From positions 691,501-755,500 of the forward strand of contig NC_083673.1 of NCBI RefSeq assembly GCF_030384665.1: 64,000 nucleotides of DNA. The letters are read 5' to 3'. The notes beneath the pieces are model-generated. The model did no database searches. It was not told where the DNA came from and saw only the letters and a program-made list of their open reading frames with translations. Positions 19,605 through 30,663 of the stretch are shown here, in pieces. How positions within the stretch are numbered: the stretch's first letter is position 1; each line of letters begins with the position of its first letter. The stretch is from Lodderomyces elongisporus (Eukaryota; Ascomycota; Pichiomycetes; Serinales; Debaryomycetaceae). The position numbers were made by a program, and so were the translations under genes.

Positions 19605-20723
19605 ATGAGTATCTCCTTTGTACCACGAACGAGCTTCCCAAATTACAATATACCCTTGTCTAACTTCAAGGGTCATCATCATAAGGCGCTTTTGAAATTG
19701 GGTCATCTTGCACCGCAATTGGATCTAATTCTAGAAGTGCGAGATAGCCGTGCACCAATTGCAACAACCAATGTCTTGTTTGACAAACTTCTAGCTTCAA
19801 AGAGGAAACTCATCTTGTATAGTAAAAAAGATTTATCTATTCTCAAGCCAAAAGTACTACAGCGGTGGCACGGTGCCAAGAATGAAGACTATATGTTTAT
19901 TGATTGTCGTAGTCGTCGCGATTGCAAAAGGATTATTGATGAGATAAACAAGATATATAACGGAATTGAAGACAAACCACCCTTGGGCTTGCGACTGATT
20001 ATTATTGGTATGCCAAACGTTGGTAAATCAACTTTGGTCAATACAATGCGAGAAGTGGGCTTAAGAGACCCAGAGCAGAAGGATGCGATATCCACCAAGA
20101 TCCGTAAAGTGGCCAAAACCGGAGGTCAACCAGGCGTAACACGTTCTACAAGTGAGATCATTAGATTGTCGCGTGATCCCGATTTGATGGTGTATGATAC
20201 CCCGGGTATTTTTTTACCTACAGTGAAAGATGCCGAGACGATGTTGACATTGGGCTTGATTGGATGTGTGCATGACTCCTTCATAGATCCGGTAATTTTG
20301 GCTGATTACCTTTTATTTGTCTTGAATTTACAAGACCCATCAGGAAAACTTTATTCAGCTTATATGGATAGGCCCACCAATGATATCTACGAGCTTATGT
20401 ACAACATTGCAAAGAAGAGAAACACATTGAAAAAAGATGGAAGTTATGATGAGCTAGGAATAGCTATCCATTGGGTTAATCTCTGGAAACAGGCAAAGTC
20501 GAAGCAATACAAAGGTCTTTTTGATTTGACGGCAATCATGGAGCTGGATGAAGAAAAATTTTCAGACGTCATTAATTTGGAACGTGAGCGGATTGGGTTA
20601 ACAAAAGTTAATCAGAAATTGGTTGATAGTTTTGGTTCTGATGGATTGTCTAAATCATCTCATAGGAAAAGAACAGGCAAAGACCGCGAAGCCGATATGA
20701 AAAACAGATTATTTAAACTTTGA
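19605..20723 (+). CDS. MTG1: Mtg1, mitochondrial ribosome-associated GTPase
   Basis: A circularly permuted GTPase of the YlqF/Mtg1 family, 372 residues from the chosen start. G4-like YSKKDL (72-77) comes before the P-loop GMPNVGKST (135-143), and DTPG (198-201) follows, the permuted order. FVPRTSFPNY..LSNFKGH at the N-terminus and LEVRDSRAP (43-51) are family hallmarks. Mtg1 assists late assembly of the mitochondrial large ribosomal subunit at the inner membrane. I prefer the ATG at 19605 (CAAAATGAG, close to the conserved block). An in-frame ATG at 19386 would add 73 basic, acid-poor residues and cannot be excluded. It is convergent with YKU80, 76 bp apart. Confidence 0.93.
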   Translation: MSISFVPRTSFPNYNIPLSNFKGHHHKALLKLGHLAPQLDLILEVRDSRAPIATTNVLFDKLLASKRKLILYSKKDLSILKPKVLQRWHGAKNEDYMFIDCRSRRDCKRIIDEINKIYNGIEDKPPLGLRLIIIGMPNVGKSTLVNTMREVGLRDPEQKDAISTKIRKVAKTGGQPGVTRSTSEIIRLSRDPDLMVYDTPGIFLPTVKDAETMLTLGLIGCVHDSFIDPVILADYLLFVLNLQDPSGKLYSAYMDRPTNDIYELMYNIAKKRNTLKKDGSYDELGIAIHWVNLWKQAKSKQYKGLFDLTAIMELDEEKFSDVINLERERIGLTKVNQKLVDSFGSDGLSKSSHRKRTGKDREADMKNRLFKL

Positions 20724-20799
20724 AATTAAATTGTGTGAAACTAAAAAATATGTAGAATGTAGGATTACATTAGTTTTGTATAGTTCGACTTGGTTCATT

Positions 20800-22785
20800 T
20801 TAACTTAACATCTCGTCGACATCAAAGTATTGGTCGAAATTCCCTTCAATGCTCTCAGCACCAAAAACTTCTTCGTACTTTCTCTTCTTTTTGTACAGTT
20901 TCCTTTCATTGAGTTTAAAGCTCACATCCAATTGTTTCTTTAATTCATTTGCAATGTCATTAGATTTTTCGATCTTCCTCTCATCGAGGAAATAATTTTC
21001 CCCAACATTGAGAATATCATTCATGTTGAACAATGAATGTTCTTCATCGCCGGTAAGATACTTCTCAATAAATCCGTCTTCCTTGATAAATTCTTGCAAT
21101 AATTTTTTGTCCAAGGACTGATACAATAGCTTTTCTATGTAATAATTGAAACGTTTAGTGGAAGGACATTGAGACAAAAGCATTCTTTCTAATGACGAAT
21201 TACTACTTACAGGAGGGCTAAGTGTCTTTGCCGCCATCAATCCTGTTTTCATGTTGTCTATCACAGTGGGCTCTGTTTGATCATTGTCTAAACTTTTGCA
21301 TCGTATAAAGTCCTCCATTTGAGAGTCCGCCAGTGTATGATCCATCTCTGTCAATGGCGGGAACCGGCCCGCCATTTCATCTTCTTTCATAGCTAGTCTC
21401 ACCATTAACAAAACAAGGCCAGTTTTATTCGTCTTCTCTTTTTCTTCTTCTTCGTTTTCTTCTTCTTCTTCTTCTATATCCTCATTTCCGTACCTCACTT
21501 CTATTTTCACTTTATCCTCTTCTTTCTCCTCTTGTTTCTTCTCAATGTTGACATACTGAGGCACAACTGCACAAATCTGAACTTCGTCATCTTCTTTTTG
21601 TACGTACCTCACAATTGCTGCAGACTTGAGATTCATCAAGGACTGGGCAAATGAATTAAATGCAATTCTATTATCGCTGTAGAATTTGTTGCTAGGAATA
21701 ATGTACAAAGACTCATCGGAGTAGTAAGTTATGGGCAATTTATCAATATCAATAAACCCCAATATGTTTATACCAGGAAGAGTCGCAAGAGTTGCTTCTT
21801 GCTCTAGCTCCGGTACTAGGGCAAGCACATTTCTTTGCGAATACTTGAACCCATGACACAATTCAGAATATTTTAATTCTTTTTTCTCGTTTTGCTTTCC
21901 TTCTTCGTATTCATACTCACCATCAACAGCGGCATTATCGTGACCCTCATCTTTAACAAAATCAAAGATCTCGTTGGTGATTGTCGAGCTTTTGTTTATG
22001 TAGTAAGATGTTTCTTTTTTCACCCTAGCTGTTTCCAACCTATTAGGATCTACAATGTACTCGTGCCCCCTTATTAAACTTTGTACCTTTGTTGCGGGAT
22101 ACACTTGTATCCGAAAGTTGATTCCCTCGCTTTCTGATCCGCCGATTCTAGCAAACGACATGTATGTCTCGCACAAACATCGTGGACTAATTAACTTGAG
22201 TCCCGGACCAAACTTTTTATACTGTTGATATTTGTAGAGATGTATATGATTTTGGACCAGAGGAACTGTTTCAAAGTATTGTTCAATTGAATAACTATCG
22301 ATATTATCCATAAAGACAAAGGTACAATCGATGGGATATTTAGTGATGATACTAGCAGTTGAATTCGCGTGATCGTTGATATAGGCTTGAGGAATCTTAT
22401 TATTGCTTGCATTAGTGACTACAAACACGTTTCTGCGAAATTTATTAGCTATTTGATTAAGCAATGCTTTGTCGAACGCCTCCAATATATGGTTTTTTGG
22501 TAACTTTTCCTTTGCCTCATCAAAGTGAACATCTTTTGCCAGTTTGTAAAACTCCTTGACATGGCTCAACGATAGTGGTTCATTTTCATAGAAAAATTCT
22601 ATCCTACCTGCGGCATATAGAATGAACGCATACCTGTCCAGCTTTCTGTTTTTCAATAGCTGCTGAATAAAGTACTTAAACACCAATTGCAACGCTGTTT
22701 CGAAATCCGTAGAGGAGCCGTTAGATTTGGAGTTCATATAGTGGGATACATCCAAAACAACGGTAACATATTCCTTGTTTGACAT
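20800..22785 (-). CDS. YKU80: Ku80 subunit of the Ku heterodimer
   Basis: A 661-residue protein with an N-terminal von Willebrand-type domain (about 5-210; TVVLDVSHYMNSKSNG at the start). A Ku core follows (about 225-480), including GFKYSQRNVLALVPE and the stretch IDKLPITYYSDESLYIIPSN. An acidic poly-Glu insertion (about 435-452) lies within the core. The C-terminal part is helical. Ku binds DNA ends for non-homologous end joining and protects telomeres. The length is close to S. cerevisiae Yku80 (629). Confidence 0.88.
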   Translation of the reverse strand: MSNKEYVTVVLDVSHYMNSKSNGSSTDFETALQLVFKYFIQQLLKNRKLDRYAFILYAAGRIEFFYENEPLSLSHVKEFYKLAKDVHFDEAKEKLPKNHILEAFDKALLNQIANKFRRNVFVVTNASNNKIPQAYINDHANSTASIITKYPIDCTFVFMDNIDSYSIEQYFETVPLVQNHIHLYKYQQYKKFGPGLKLISPRCLCETYMSFARIGGSESEGINFRIQVYPATKVQSLIRGHEYIVDPNRLETARVKKETSYYINKSSTITNEIFDFVKDEGHDNAAVDGEYEYEEGKQNEKKELKYSELCHGFKYSQRNVLALVPELEQEATLATLPGINILGFIDIDKLPITYYSDESLYIIPSNKFYSDNRIAFNSFAQSLMNLKSAAIVRYVQKEDDEVQICAVVPQYVNIEKKQEEKEEDKVKIEVRYGNEDIEEEEEENEEEEKEKTNKTGLVLLMVRLAMKEDEMAGRFPPLTEMDHTLADSQMEDFIRCKSLDNDQTEPTVIDNMKTGLMAAKTLSPPVSSNSSLERMLLSQCPSTKRFNYYIEKLLYQSLDKKLLQEFIKEDGFIEKYLTGDEEHSLFNMNDILNVGENYFLDERKIEKSNDIANELKKQLDVSFKLNERKLYKKKRKYEEVFGAESIEGNFDQYFDVDEMLS

Positions 22786-23120
22786 GTTCGAGAAGATCTG
22801 TGAGTCTTGAAAACTGGTATGTCGAGTGGTTAATAATTTGCATTGGCTCTCATGCTGCGTTGTTCTCTGTCTCTTGTATATCTCTCACACGCAAACTTGT
22901 TTATACGAACTGCGCTAAATCTGTGTATTTGCATCCTCTTCCCCCGCGACATACCATAATAAAAGAATTGAAAGAAAAAGAAACTGAAATGCACAGGGTC
23001 TAGCGATTTCTAATGAAAAAGAAAAAAATTTAATACTTTTGTTATTTTGAATTAACTCTTACTCACAATGATGAAATTTAAACTACAAGTTCAGCATATA
23101 ATGTCTCTATTCGTAGTCTT

Positions 23121-23151
<31 letters not shown>

Positions 23152-23274
23152 ATATAGTTATACTCTATACATTAATCTAATCTCTAGTAACACCTGTTTT
23201 TTTCATATTTTTTTTTTCTTTTTCTTTCTCTAAAATAAGTTTTCAAATTTTCAATTTTTTTTTCCAAATTGTTT
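22786..23274. other. Intergenic: YKU80 upstream region and AIP1 3' side
   Basis: Contains (TA)n runs at about 23121-23156 and T-rich tracts next to the AIP1 stop. No gene is seen. Confidence 0.55.
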
Positions 23275-25134
23275 TTAAAGTTCTACATTCCACATTTTTA
23301 TTGTGGCATCCAACCCTCCACTGAGAAAAGAGCCTGTCTTTTTCTCCGGGTCATATTCATACCATGACAAGCTAGAAACTCCAGAGGAGTGTGCTAATGG
23401 GAACTTTATAACTTTAGATGGTTTCTCCACTGAGTATATGATGATACCGCTATCGAGCCCTGCACTTAGGAGATACTTTGAATCCTTGGTCCATTGAGCA
23501 TCAAACACCTTACTTGTATGGAATGCCCATCTTGTTGTGACTGTCTTGCCCTCGGAGTCAAAAAGAGTGTACTTACCAGTTGAATCAGCAACGGCCAAAT
23601 ATTTTCCATCTGGAGAAGCCTTGACTAGAGTAGGAGGTGATCTCAATGTTGGAAACAGCTTGTTGGTGGGTGTAATTTTGGTGTCTGAAGCAATGGAGTA
23701 TTCGACAATTGTGTTTGCAGAAACATTTGTAAGCCAGAGATTATCGCCAAATATAGTTGCTGAACTAGTTGAGAATGACAAGTCTTGTTCATTCAATAGC
23801 TTGAGATCGTTATCGAAAAAAAGAATTTTCTTTTCGAGCAAAACAACAAGGCCACTAGAAGGGATCTTCAATAGTTGTTTAGGCTGCCCTGGTAATTTTA
23901 CTGAGTTTTGAACGGCTCCCGTTTCCCATTTTTTCAAAGAGTCATCCCAGCCCACTGTATACTGAACTCCTTCATCTGTAACAATGTCAACCAAATAGTT
24001 GGTGTGCTGCTCATGTTCAGTTCCAAACTTAAGAGGCTCGGGAAGAATGTTGCAATCACTCAAGCCTTGTTTCAAAAATACACCATCTGAGCTCCCACTA
24101 AATAAATCTGACCCCTCAACGACAATTTTTGTGATTGGATGTTGATGACCCTTGATTACTTTAATCAATTCAACACCATCATTTGAGAAATAGTTCAAGT
24201 CACCGCTAACACTAAGCGAGATAATATATTCTTTTCCTATAACTAGTCCAACCTGTTGATTAAGCACACTGGGCTTTTTCTCAACTTCGTACTTTTGAAC
24301 CTCTTTTCCTTCCTTGGTCCATTTCTTCAATGACCCATCGACAGATGCAGTAACAAAATGTTCTGAGTCGGGGAACCATGCCACTGCAAAAATCCCACCG
24401 TCATGGGCCAGTTCAATTTTCTTAACAAATTCGCCTGTTTTACCTTGGTAAAAACATATCGTCCTATCTGATCCTACCGAAACCAAATGATCTCCATTGG
24501 GACTAAATTTGACATCCCTAGCCACATTTGAATGGTTGCCACGTAAACTCTTGTCAAACTTGAATGGAGGTCCCTGGAAAAAAACCAATGCAAAATCATC
24601 TCCAACGGTGGCTGCTCGGTATGGACGCTGGGGTTTAATGTCGACGGCATTTATGGTGGAACTATGGCCCTGGATATCACCAATGGAGTTTCCAGAGTCC
24701 CAAGTAAATGCATGACCAAACTTTTCTTTTCCTTGACCAACAGCTATGATTCTTGAATTATCGGCATCCCAAGCAATTGATTTAATCGGGCCCGAAAGGA
24801 TATGAAACTCGCTCTTTATCACCGGTGCTTCGAATACATCATTATCATCCTTACTCTTCTTTGGAGCTGAATCCCAGATCTTTATTTGACCCGAAGCGTC
24901 ACCCGATGCAATATAAAACCCGGATGGAGAGAACTTGACTGCAGTAACTGGATGAATGTGTTTGCTAAAAACAACTATGGGGAAGTTTGATTTGAAATCC
25001 GCAGGTCGTACAATGACAGATTTGCCATTAGCATACGCCAACCGGTCATTCACGGCATCGTAGGCTAGGTGGGATGCTTGACCACGTTGAGTGGAAGGGT
25101 TTGGAGGCGCAATTGATACTGGAGTGATGGGCAT
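23275..25134 (-). CDS. AIP1: Aip1, actin-interacting WD40 protein
   Basis: The 619 residues match the family length (yeast 615). A double beta-propeller of WD40 repeats runs through the whole protein; clear repeat ends are IKIWD (about 84), LKKWTK (about 272) and IKMWNVEL at the C-terminus. The N-terminus shows PSTQRGQASHLAYD and KHIHPVTAVKFSPSG. Aip1 cooperates with cofilin to disassemble actin filaments in cortical patches. It is divergent from MIC60 with 446 bp between starts. Confidence 0.95.
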   Translation of the reverse strand: MPITPVSIAPPNPSTQRGQASHLAYDAVNDRLAYANGKSVIVRPADFKSNFPIVVFSKHIHPVTAVKFSPSGFYIASGDASGQIKIWDSAPKKSKDDNDVFEAPVIKSEFHILSGPIKSIAWDADNSRIIAVGQGKEKFGHAFTWDSGNSIGDIQGHSSTINAVDIKPQRPYRAATVGDDFALVFFQGPPFKFDKSLRGNHSNVARDVKFSPNGDHLVSVGSDRTICFYQGKTGEFVKKIELAHDGGIFAVAWFPDSEHFVTASVDGSLKKWTKEGKEVQKYEVEKKPSVLNQQVGLVIGKEYIISLSVSGDLNYFSNDGVELIKVIKGHQHPITKIVVEGSDLFSGSSDGVFLKQGLSDCNILPEPLKFGTEHEQHTNYLVDIVTDEGVQYTVGWDDSLKKWETGAVQNSVKLPGQPKQLLKIPSSGLVVLLEKKILFFDNDLKLLNEQDLSFSTSSATIFGDNLWLTNVSANTIVEYSIASDTKITPTNKLFPTLRSPPTLVKASPDGKYLAVADSTGKYTLFDSEGKTVTTRWAFHTSKVFDAQWTKDSKYLLSAGLDSGIIIYSVEKPSKVIKFPLAHSSGVSSLSWYEYDPEKKTGSFLSGGLDATIKMWNVEL

Positions 25135-25580
25135 TGCTTTTTTTTTTTGTTGGGCTTCTTAGTGAATAATATGGACGAAAACTATGATTGGGCAAAACAC
25201 TCGCAAGATAAAAAGGGGGTTGAATGAGTTTGTGCGGAAAGTTGTGTGTAACTGTGTAATTGTATATGTGTATGTGCGCAAGTATTGTTTTTGAAGGAGA
25301 AGAAGTGTGTACCTAGTTTAATCGCACCAAGTAGCACCAGTAACATTCAATTTAGTGGTTGAATCCGAAAAATTCAGAAAAACTTCCAAAACTTTTTTTT
25401 TTCCCGCACCAACAACGCTCAAATTTAAGCTTAACATTCCATTCACCACACAAACCACCATCATTCAGTAAGAAACCTAACAAAGCAAAGAAGGAAGGAA
25501 GGAAACAAAAACCGAAAAAAAAAAGTAAGAATAAAGAATAAAGAATAAAAGAGTAAAAGAGTAAAGAAGAAGTTTTCAAT
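25135..25580. other. Divergent promoter region AIP1 / MIC60
   Basis: AT-rich with an AAAGAATAA repeat just before the MIC60 ATG (about 25525-25560). No gene is seen; the opposite-strand frame 25352-25873 is the shadow of MIC60. Confidence 0.5.
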
Positions 25581-27317
25581 ATGCTTAGAGTTGTTGGTTC
25601 AAGCGTAAAGCTTCCTGTGGTTAATTTAACCTCGAGCAGGGGAATTTCGGCAGGAATTGTGAAATTGAATAAAAAAGTTGCTGGTCCTCCACCGGTGATT
25701 ACAGTGAAGAAAGATGAGCCATTGGTTACACCACCAAGTATTGAGCCAATTCCAATCACAGAGGAGATAGTTATTGAAGAAAAACCTAAAAAGAAGTTTT
25801 CTTTATTTGGTTTTTTGTTCAAGTCTACACTTTTACTTGCAGCAGTGTATGGTGGTACTTTGTACGTAGCCACAAAGAATGATAAAGTGATGGACTTTGT
25901 TGTCGATAATCAATTGCCATACCATGAAGAATTGCTTGATGTGATTGAGAACACCACTAAAGAAGACTTGGAGGATGCTTGGTACAATTTGAAAGGCAAG
26001 GCTTCAAACGTTAAATTACCTACCAAGGATGATATTGAACAAATGACAACCAAATTGGAACACAAGGGAGAAGATCTTTTGAAAGAAACCAAAAAGAAAT
26101 TTACTGAGGCAACTGAAAAGGGAAGAAAAGGCACTGAACTCACGCCTGGTGAGCAGTTGCAAAGACCTGTTGAAGTAGAGAGTATAACACGAAATGTCAC
26201 TCGTTTACCATTGATTGAGCTCAGCTCTGATGTGGCAAACTCTGTCGATTCCTCGGTTAGGCAAACAATTGCATCTTTAAACAATTTTATTCAATCAATT
26301 GATGCTACTCCGCTTGCTTCCTCCAACACTGCCTTGGTTAAATCCATCGACGCTAGTCTCAATCAACTTGCAAAGAAATTGAACTCCTTAACCACATCGT
26401 TCGATGAAGAGGTCAAAAATAAGTTGAAAAAGTCACAAACCGAGTTGTTTTCAGCTTATACCAAGAAAGAATTGGACTTGACAGAGAATTTACTTCACCA
26501 ATACAATGCCGAGAAGGCACAATTGGAAAAAAAATTGAACCAGCGATTGGAGCAAGAGGTGAAGGCAACAAGGGATGCCGTGAGTCAAGCAGCAACAAAT
26601 GCTGTTTCAATGGTTAGAATTGAGCAAACCAAGAGCTTTGAAAAATTAGTGGCTGAAAAAATCAATGAAGAAAGAAACGGCAGATTGGCAAATTTGCAAA
26701 AATTGAATGACAAGATTACCGAGTTGGAGAAATTTGCAGTGTCCTTTGAAAATCTGATTGTAAAGACTCACGAAAGAAACTTGATTCAAAGATCAGTGGC
26801 TGCATTAAAGAATGCTTTATTGGCGACACCAGACGTAGATGCTACCCCAAAAAGCATCACGCCATATCTTGAAACTTTGGCACAGATATCAACAAATGAT
26901 GAAGTGTTGAATTTGGCTTTAAGAGATCTTGCTCCATTGGTTTCCCAAGAATCTACGCACTCTATTTTGACAAATGCACAATTGTTGTCTAGATTTGAGC
27001 AATTGGCTCCTGAATTAAGATCCAGTTCATTGTTGCCTCCAAATGCAGGCTTATTGGGCCACTTGTCTTCACTCGTTTTCTCCAAGTTGTTGTTGCCAGT
27101 AAAAGGTGTTAAAGCGGATGGCAAGGATATCGAGTCTGTTATTGCCAGAATCGAATCAAGCTTGGTTAGAGGTAACTTAGATGTGGCTGTTGAAGAAGCT
27201 GCAAACTTGAAAGGCTGGACTAGAAGACTTGCAAACGATTGGGTTGTTGACGCTAGAAAAAGGCTTGAAGTTGAATTTTTGCTCAACTTGATTGAAAGCG
27301 AATCGAGGCTTTTGTAG
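25581..27317 (+). CDS. MIC60: Mic60/mitofilin, MICOS core subunit
   Basis: A 578-residue inner-membrane protein. Residues 1-30 form a basic presequence. A single transmembrane segment (about 75-97) carries the family text [25 protein letters not shown], written here in part, followed by the coiled-coil region (about 230-400) facing the intermembrane space. The mitofilin signature region is C-terminal (about 480-578; [26 protein letters not shown] near the end). Mic60 shapes crista junctions and contacts the outer membrane TOM/SAM complexes. Length agrees with fungal Mic60 (about 540-600). Confidence 0.95.
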   Translation: MLRVVGSSVKLPVVNLTSSRGISAGIVKLNKKVAGPPPVITVKKDEPLVTPPSIEPIPITEEIVIEEKPKKKFSLFGFLFKSTLLLAAVYGGTLYVATKNDKVMDFVVDNQLPYHEELLDVIENTTKEDLEDAWYNLKGKASNVKLPTKDDIEQMTTKLEHKGEDLLKETKKKFTEATEKGRKGTELTPGEQLQRPVEVESITRNVTRLPLIELSSDVANSVDSSVRQTIASLNNFIQSIDATPLASSNTALVKSIDASLNQLAKKLNSLTTSFDEEVKNKLKKSQTELFSAYTKKELDLTENLLHQYNAEKAQLEKKLNQRLEQEVKATRDAVSQAATNAVSMVRIEQTKSFEKLVAEKINEERNGRLANLQKLNDKITELEKFAVSFENLIVKTHERNLIQRSVAALKNALLATPDVDATPKSITPYLETLAQISTNDEVLNLALRDLAPLVSQESTHSILTNAQLLSRFEQLAPELRSSSLLPPNAGLLGHLSSLVFSKLLLPVKGVKADGKDIESVIARIESSLVRGNLDVAVEEAANLKGWTRRLANDWVVDARKRLEVEFLLNLIESESRLL

Positions 27318-27813
27318 GTACATAACAAGTATTTGACGTGTAAACTATTTAATCGTATCCATATCGAAAATTTAACTATATAAACTATATTGCAGACGAA
27401 AAGCTAAAGAAGAAAAAAGAAAAATTACCAAGAGAAAGTATTAAAATCAAAAAATGAAGAACTCGTTTTAATAAGCATCTTGTTTTGTTTGCCATGAAGT
27501 TTCCTTTTGCAATCTAATTACCTTCTCCCTTTCCCTATCCATTTTTTTTTTCTTCCTTTCCTTTTTCGATCTATTAATCTCTTGTTTTCCGTGTACTTTT
27601 TGTAGATCAATATGTCCTTACTTAGTATTTTATTTTTATTTTTTTTTTTTTTTTTTTCGCTTTTTGCTTTTTGCTTTTTGCTTGTTCTCTTCATTTATTT
27701 CTCGCTAATGTATGCAAGAGATGCTACGATATATTTTTATCGGTAGCGTTCGATGATCAACTACTTGAAGACTAGTTTTATTTCCATATCAGTACACCAT
27801 TAATCAATCAACA
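27318..27813. other. Intergenic MIC60 / NCS2
   Basis: T-rich tracts include a run near 27636-27657 followed by GCTTTTT repeats. No gene is seen. The region holds the MIC60 3' end and the NCS2 promoter. Confidence 0.55.
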
Positions 27814-29160
27814 ATGAAGTCTTTGGAGTATTTGAATGAAACAGGTATTAAATGCCTCAAGTGTGATGAAGAAGCTATTATCAAAGTAAGGAGTGATGTA
27901 TACTGCAAGCAGTGCTACCTCAGATTTATTCGAGGGAAACAACGTAAGCAAATGTCAAGCGATAAGTACAAGGTCAAGTATCTGCGAGATGGCGCTTCGC
28001 ATAGTACAGAGAAAGTTCTATTGGCTTTCTCCGGTGGAGTCTCATCATTAGTGCTATTAGATGTGTTAGCTAGATTATTGGAAGAGCAGAAAAATACACA
28101 TAGAGATTTGCAAGGGTTTGAACTAGTTGTGGCAAATATAAGCGAATCGGATGGGACAAAGCTGGAGTCGCTGCTTAGCTCAAGTAGTATTATGCAAACA
28201 CTTTTAGAGTTGGTGGGTAATTACGAAGTCAGTATAAAAGTCAAGGTGGTTACTCCAAACATTGATCCTGTGTTTTTGCGACGTATTGGCGTTGATTATG
28301 AGTTTAACACGTTTGCCAACAATCTCTCTATTGAGGAACAATCTGTATCCAGTCTTGCCGAAATACTACGTGCATCTCCGAACAGATCATCTTCTGAAGA
28401 CTTACGTGACGTTATATTTCATCAAGAGTTGTTAAGGTTGGCGCAAAGTGAAGGATGTGGGACTATAGTTTATGGACACTCAATGTCAAGACTAGCCATT
28501 GAAGTATTAGCGTTGACTGTGAAGGGGCGTGGATCGAATGTTCACTCGACAATCTTGGACAGAGTGGAAGATTATTGTGGTGACCAAATCAGTATAATAT
28601 ATCCATTCCGAGATCTTTTCGAATATGAGTTACGCGAGTATGCGGTACTTTCGGACTTGATGCAATACGAATCTGCATTTGCAAAATATGCGGTACCCAA
28701 ATCCAAAGTTTCAAAGAATATGACGGTTCGAGAAATTTTGTCCATGTACTTGGACAGGTGGGATGAGTCCGGCTACTTGTCAACCGCATCGACGGTGGTT
28801 AAGATTGGTGAAAAGTTGACAGTTCCTACATCGCAAAACAACAGCAGTACTTATTGCTGCGATATTTGTGCAAAGAAAATATACCAAGATCCAAAGGATT
28901 GGCTACAAATGATAACTGTCAATGAGCCAGCCCCTTTAGTTTCAGATGAGGAACGTGATTATTTGCACCAGTATCTTACTTCACATACGGACACTATAAG
29001 CAAGTCTGGCGAACACGTAAATTTGTGTTATGGTTGCATTACTGCCATAAATGGAGCCGGTGGTGACTCTGGTGTTATTTGGCCATTACAAAAGGATGTG
29101 AAATTTGATCATGGAGAAAAGGAAAAAGCTAAAGTTTTGAAAGAGTATTCGTTGGAGTAG
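27814..29160 (+). CDS. NCS2: Ncs2/Ctu2, cytosolic tRNA 2-thiolation subunit
   Basis: A 448-residue protein of the Ncs6/Ncs2 pair that makes 2-thiouridine at position 34 of tRNA(Lys), tRNA(Glu) and tRNA(Gln), with sulfur from Urm1. The N-terminal zinc cluster is CLKC (14-17) and CKQC (31-34), the PP-loop-like AFSGGVSSLVLL is near 71-82, and the C-terminal cysteines are CCDIC (about 349) and CYGC (about 418). In Ncs2 proteins the PP-loop is thought non-catalytic and Ncs6 performs activation. CTG codons near residues 112 and 115 would be Ser. Confidence 0.94.
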   Translation: MKSLEYLNETGIKCLKCDEEAIIKVRSDVYCKQCYLRFIRGKQRKQMSSDKYKVKYLRDGASHSTEKVLLAFSGGVSSLVLLDVLARLLEEQKNTHRDLQGFELVVANISESDGTKLESLLSSSSIMQTLLELVGNYEVSIKVKVVTPNIDPVFLRRIGVDYEFNTFANNLSIEEQSVSSLAEILRASPNRSSSEDLRDVIFHQELLRLAQSEGCGTIVYGHSMSRLAIEVLALTVKGRGSNVHSTILDRVEDYCGDQISIIYPFRDLFEYELREYAVLSDLMQYESAFAKYAVPKSKVSKNMTVREILSMYLDRWDESGYLSTASTVVKIGEKLTVPTSQNNSSTYCCDICAKKIYQDPKDWLQMITVNEPAPLVSDEERDYLHQYLTSHTDTISKSGEHVNLCYGCITAINGAGGDSGVIWPLQKDVKFDHGEKEKAKVLKEYSLE

Positions 29161-29507
29161 TGTTGTAAGAAGAAACAAGTACGTAGCAAGAGATGTAGTA
29201 GTAGTAGTAGTATAAGCATTGAAAGAATGTTGTCGTTATCATCACCAGTATCAGTATCAATTTAAACAGTATATAAATTCTATAATGTTTTCATAGCTGA
29301 GATAATCAATTGTTTTTTCTTTATCTTTTATATTTCTTTTTCATAAAAAAAAAATAATCTATAAAAGCTGTGAGATATATACAAAAAAGAATTGCTACCA
29401 AACAGAACAGTTACCTATTTACTTTTTTGTAAGGTAAGTATAATTCTTTGCAAATGAATAGGAAAACAAAACATTGACAACGAGTTATTTGCAACAAGTT
29501 TCATCCG
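29161..29507. other. Intergenic NCS2 / APC15-like
   Basis: Contains a short GTA repeat near 29193-29211 and A-rich stretches. No gene is seen. Confidence 0.5.
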
Positions 29508-30383
29508 ATGTACACCTCTAATCTATATTCTAGAAGTCTTCACGGACTATGGAACTCGGAAAAATCTTTATGTGACCAATCTGCCGAAAATGCAAGTATT
29601 CTGGCAAATCAATTATTTGCTCCGCCTTTATCAACATACACTACAAATTCACCTGGTCCTGATCCATTTTTATTAGACTCAAATGTGAGCACGCGCTCAA
29701 TCCTACGAGATTCCGAGGAAGTATTGTCCTTGCAAAGAAAAAGAGCTCATCAATTGGAGAAAATTCGCAAGTTGGGATATTCGAATATTCGACCAATTGG
29801 TGTAGGAAACACCATGGAAGAATTGGACTATGCACATTCACAACTTAGTCTAGCGGACGACACGGCCAATCACATTACAGCTGAGAATACAGAGGAAGGA
29901 GAAATGAGCACATTACCTCTTGCTGGATCAAGAGGTGGTATTCGTGATGGTACTGGTACCAATACATCGGCACTATTGCAAGCATCAGAGGAAAATGAGA
30001 TTGATCTCGATGCACAAATTCTCGATGCTGATGCTTTACAGAATTCTGAAGATGATGATGATGATGATGACAACTTTGGTGATCTGTTTGATCGCGTATC
30101 CGAGCCAGAAGAGAGGGATCTCCGTATAAGGAGTCAAATACATGCAGATGATGGGTTTATGGCAGCTGATGTGGAATATCAGGACGATTATAGTCTACCA
30201 AGATCTGCAACTAATACAAATGTGTTGATGAGCAGTGGAGTTACCGGAATCTTCTCTGCTAGAACCAGTGGAACACATGCGTCAATAACAAGTCCAACTA
30301 CAGCTACTTCGCTACGAACCGTGGGTGACCATCAATTTGACAATGAGAACGAATACTCAGAGCATGATATGTTGGTGGATTAA
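29508..30383 (+). CDS. Probable Apc15/Mnd2 subunit of the anaphase-promoting complex
   Basis: The 291-residue, acidic, largely disordered protein shows the pattern of fungal Apc15/Mnd2. An N-terminal LYSRSLHGLWNS-type segment comes first, then a basic helix (LQRKRAHQLEKIRKLGYSNIRPIGVG, about 76-102, quoted in part) and a downstream acidic IDLDAQILDAD motif (about 164-174). An Asp run (about 179-187) follows. Apc15/Mnd2 regulates APC/C, opposing premature Ama1 activity in meiosis and promoting Cdc20 turnover. The assignment rests on motif layout, not strong identity. It is convergent with YVH1. Confidence 0.55.
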   Translation: MYTSNLYSRSLHGLWNSEKSLCDQSAENASILANQLFAPPLSTYTTNSPGPDPFLLDSNVSTRSILRDSEEVLSLQRKRAHQLEKIRKLGYSNIRPIGVGNTMEELDYAHSQLSLADDTANHITAENTEEGEMSTLPLAGSRGGIRDGTGTNTSALLQASEENEIDLDAQILDADALQNSEDDDDDDDNFGDLFDRVSEPEERDLRIRSQIHADDGFMAADVEYQDDYSLPRSATNTNVLMSSGVTGIFSARTSGTHASITSPTTATSLRTVGDHQFDNENEYSEHDMLVD

Positions 30384-30663
30384 AAAGAAAGAAAAAAAAG
30401 ATGATCTTTTCAAAGCTCAAGAAATTAAAAAAAAAATGAAAAGGAAGGGAAATAGATAATAAAAAAAAAAGCTAGCAAGCTAAAAATCTAAAAAGCTAAA
30501 AAGCTAAAAAGCTAACAATTACGCAATCTGGTCTTTACGTTATATAATTAAGCTATAGTTTATTTATTTCTTTATTTGTCTACGTGACTAAGAAACAACA
30601 TATTTTATACGAGTATTTATAAAAGAAACAAAATGTAGAAGAAAAGAAATGACCACGTCAAGA

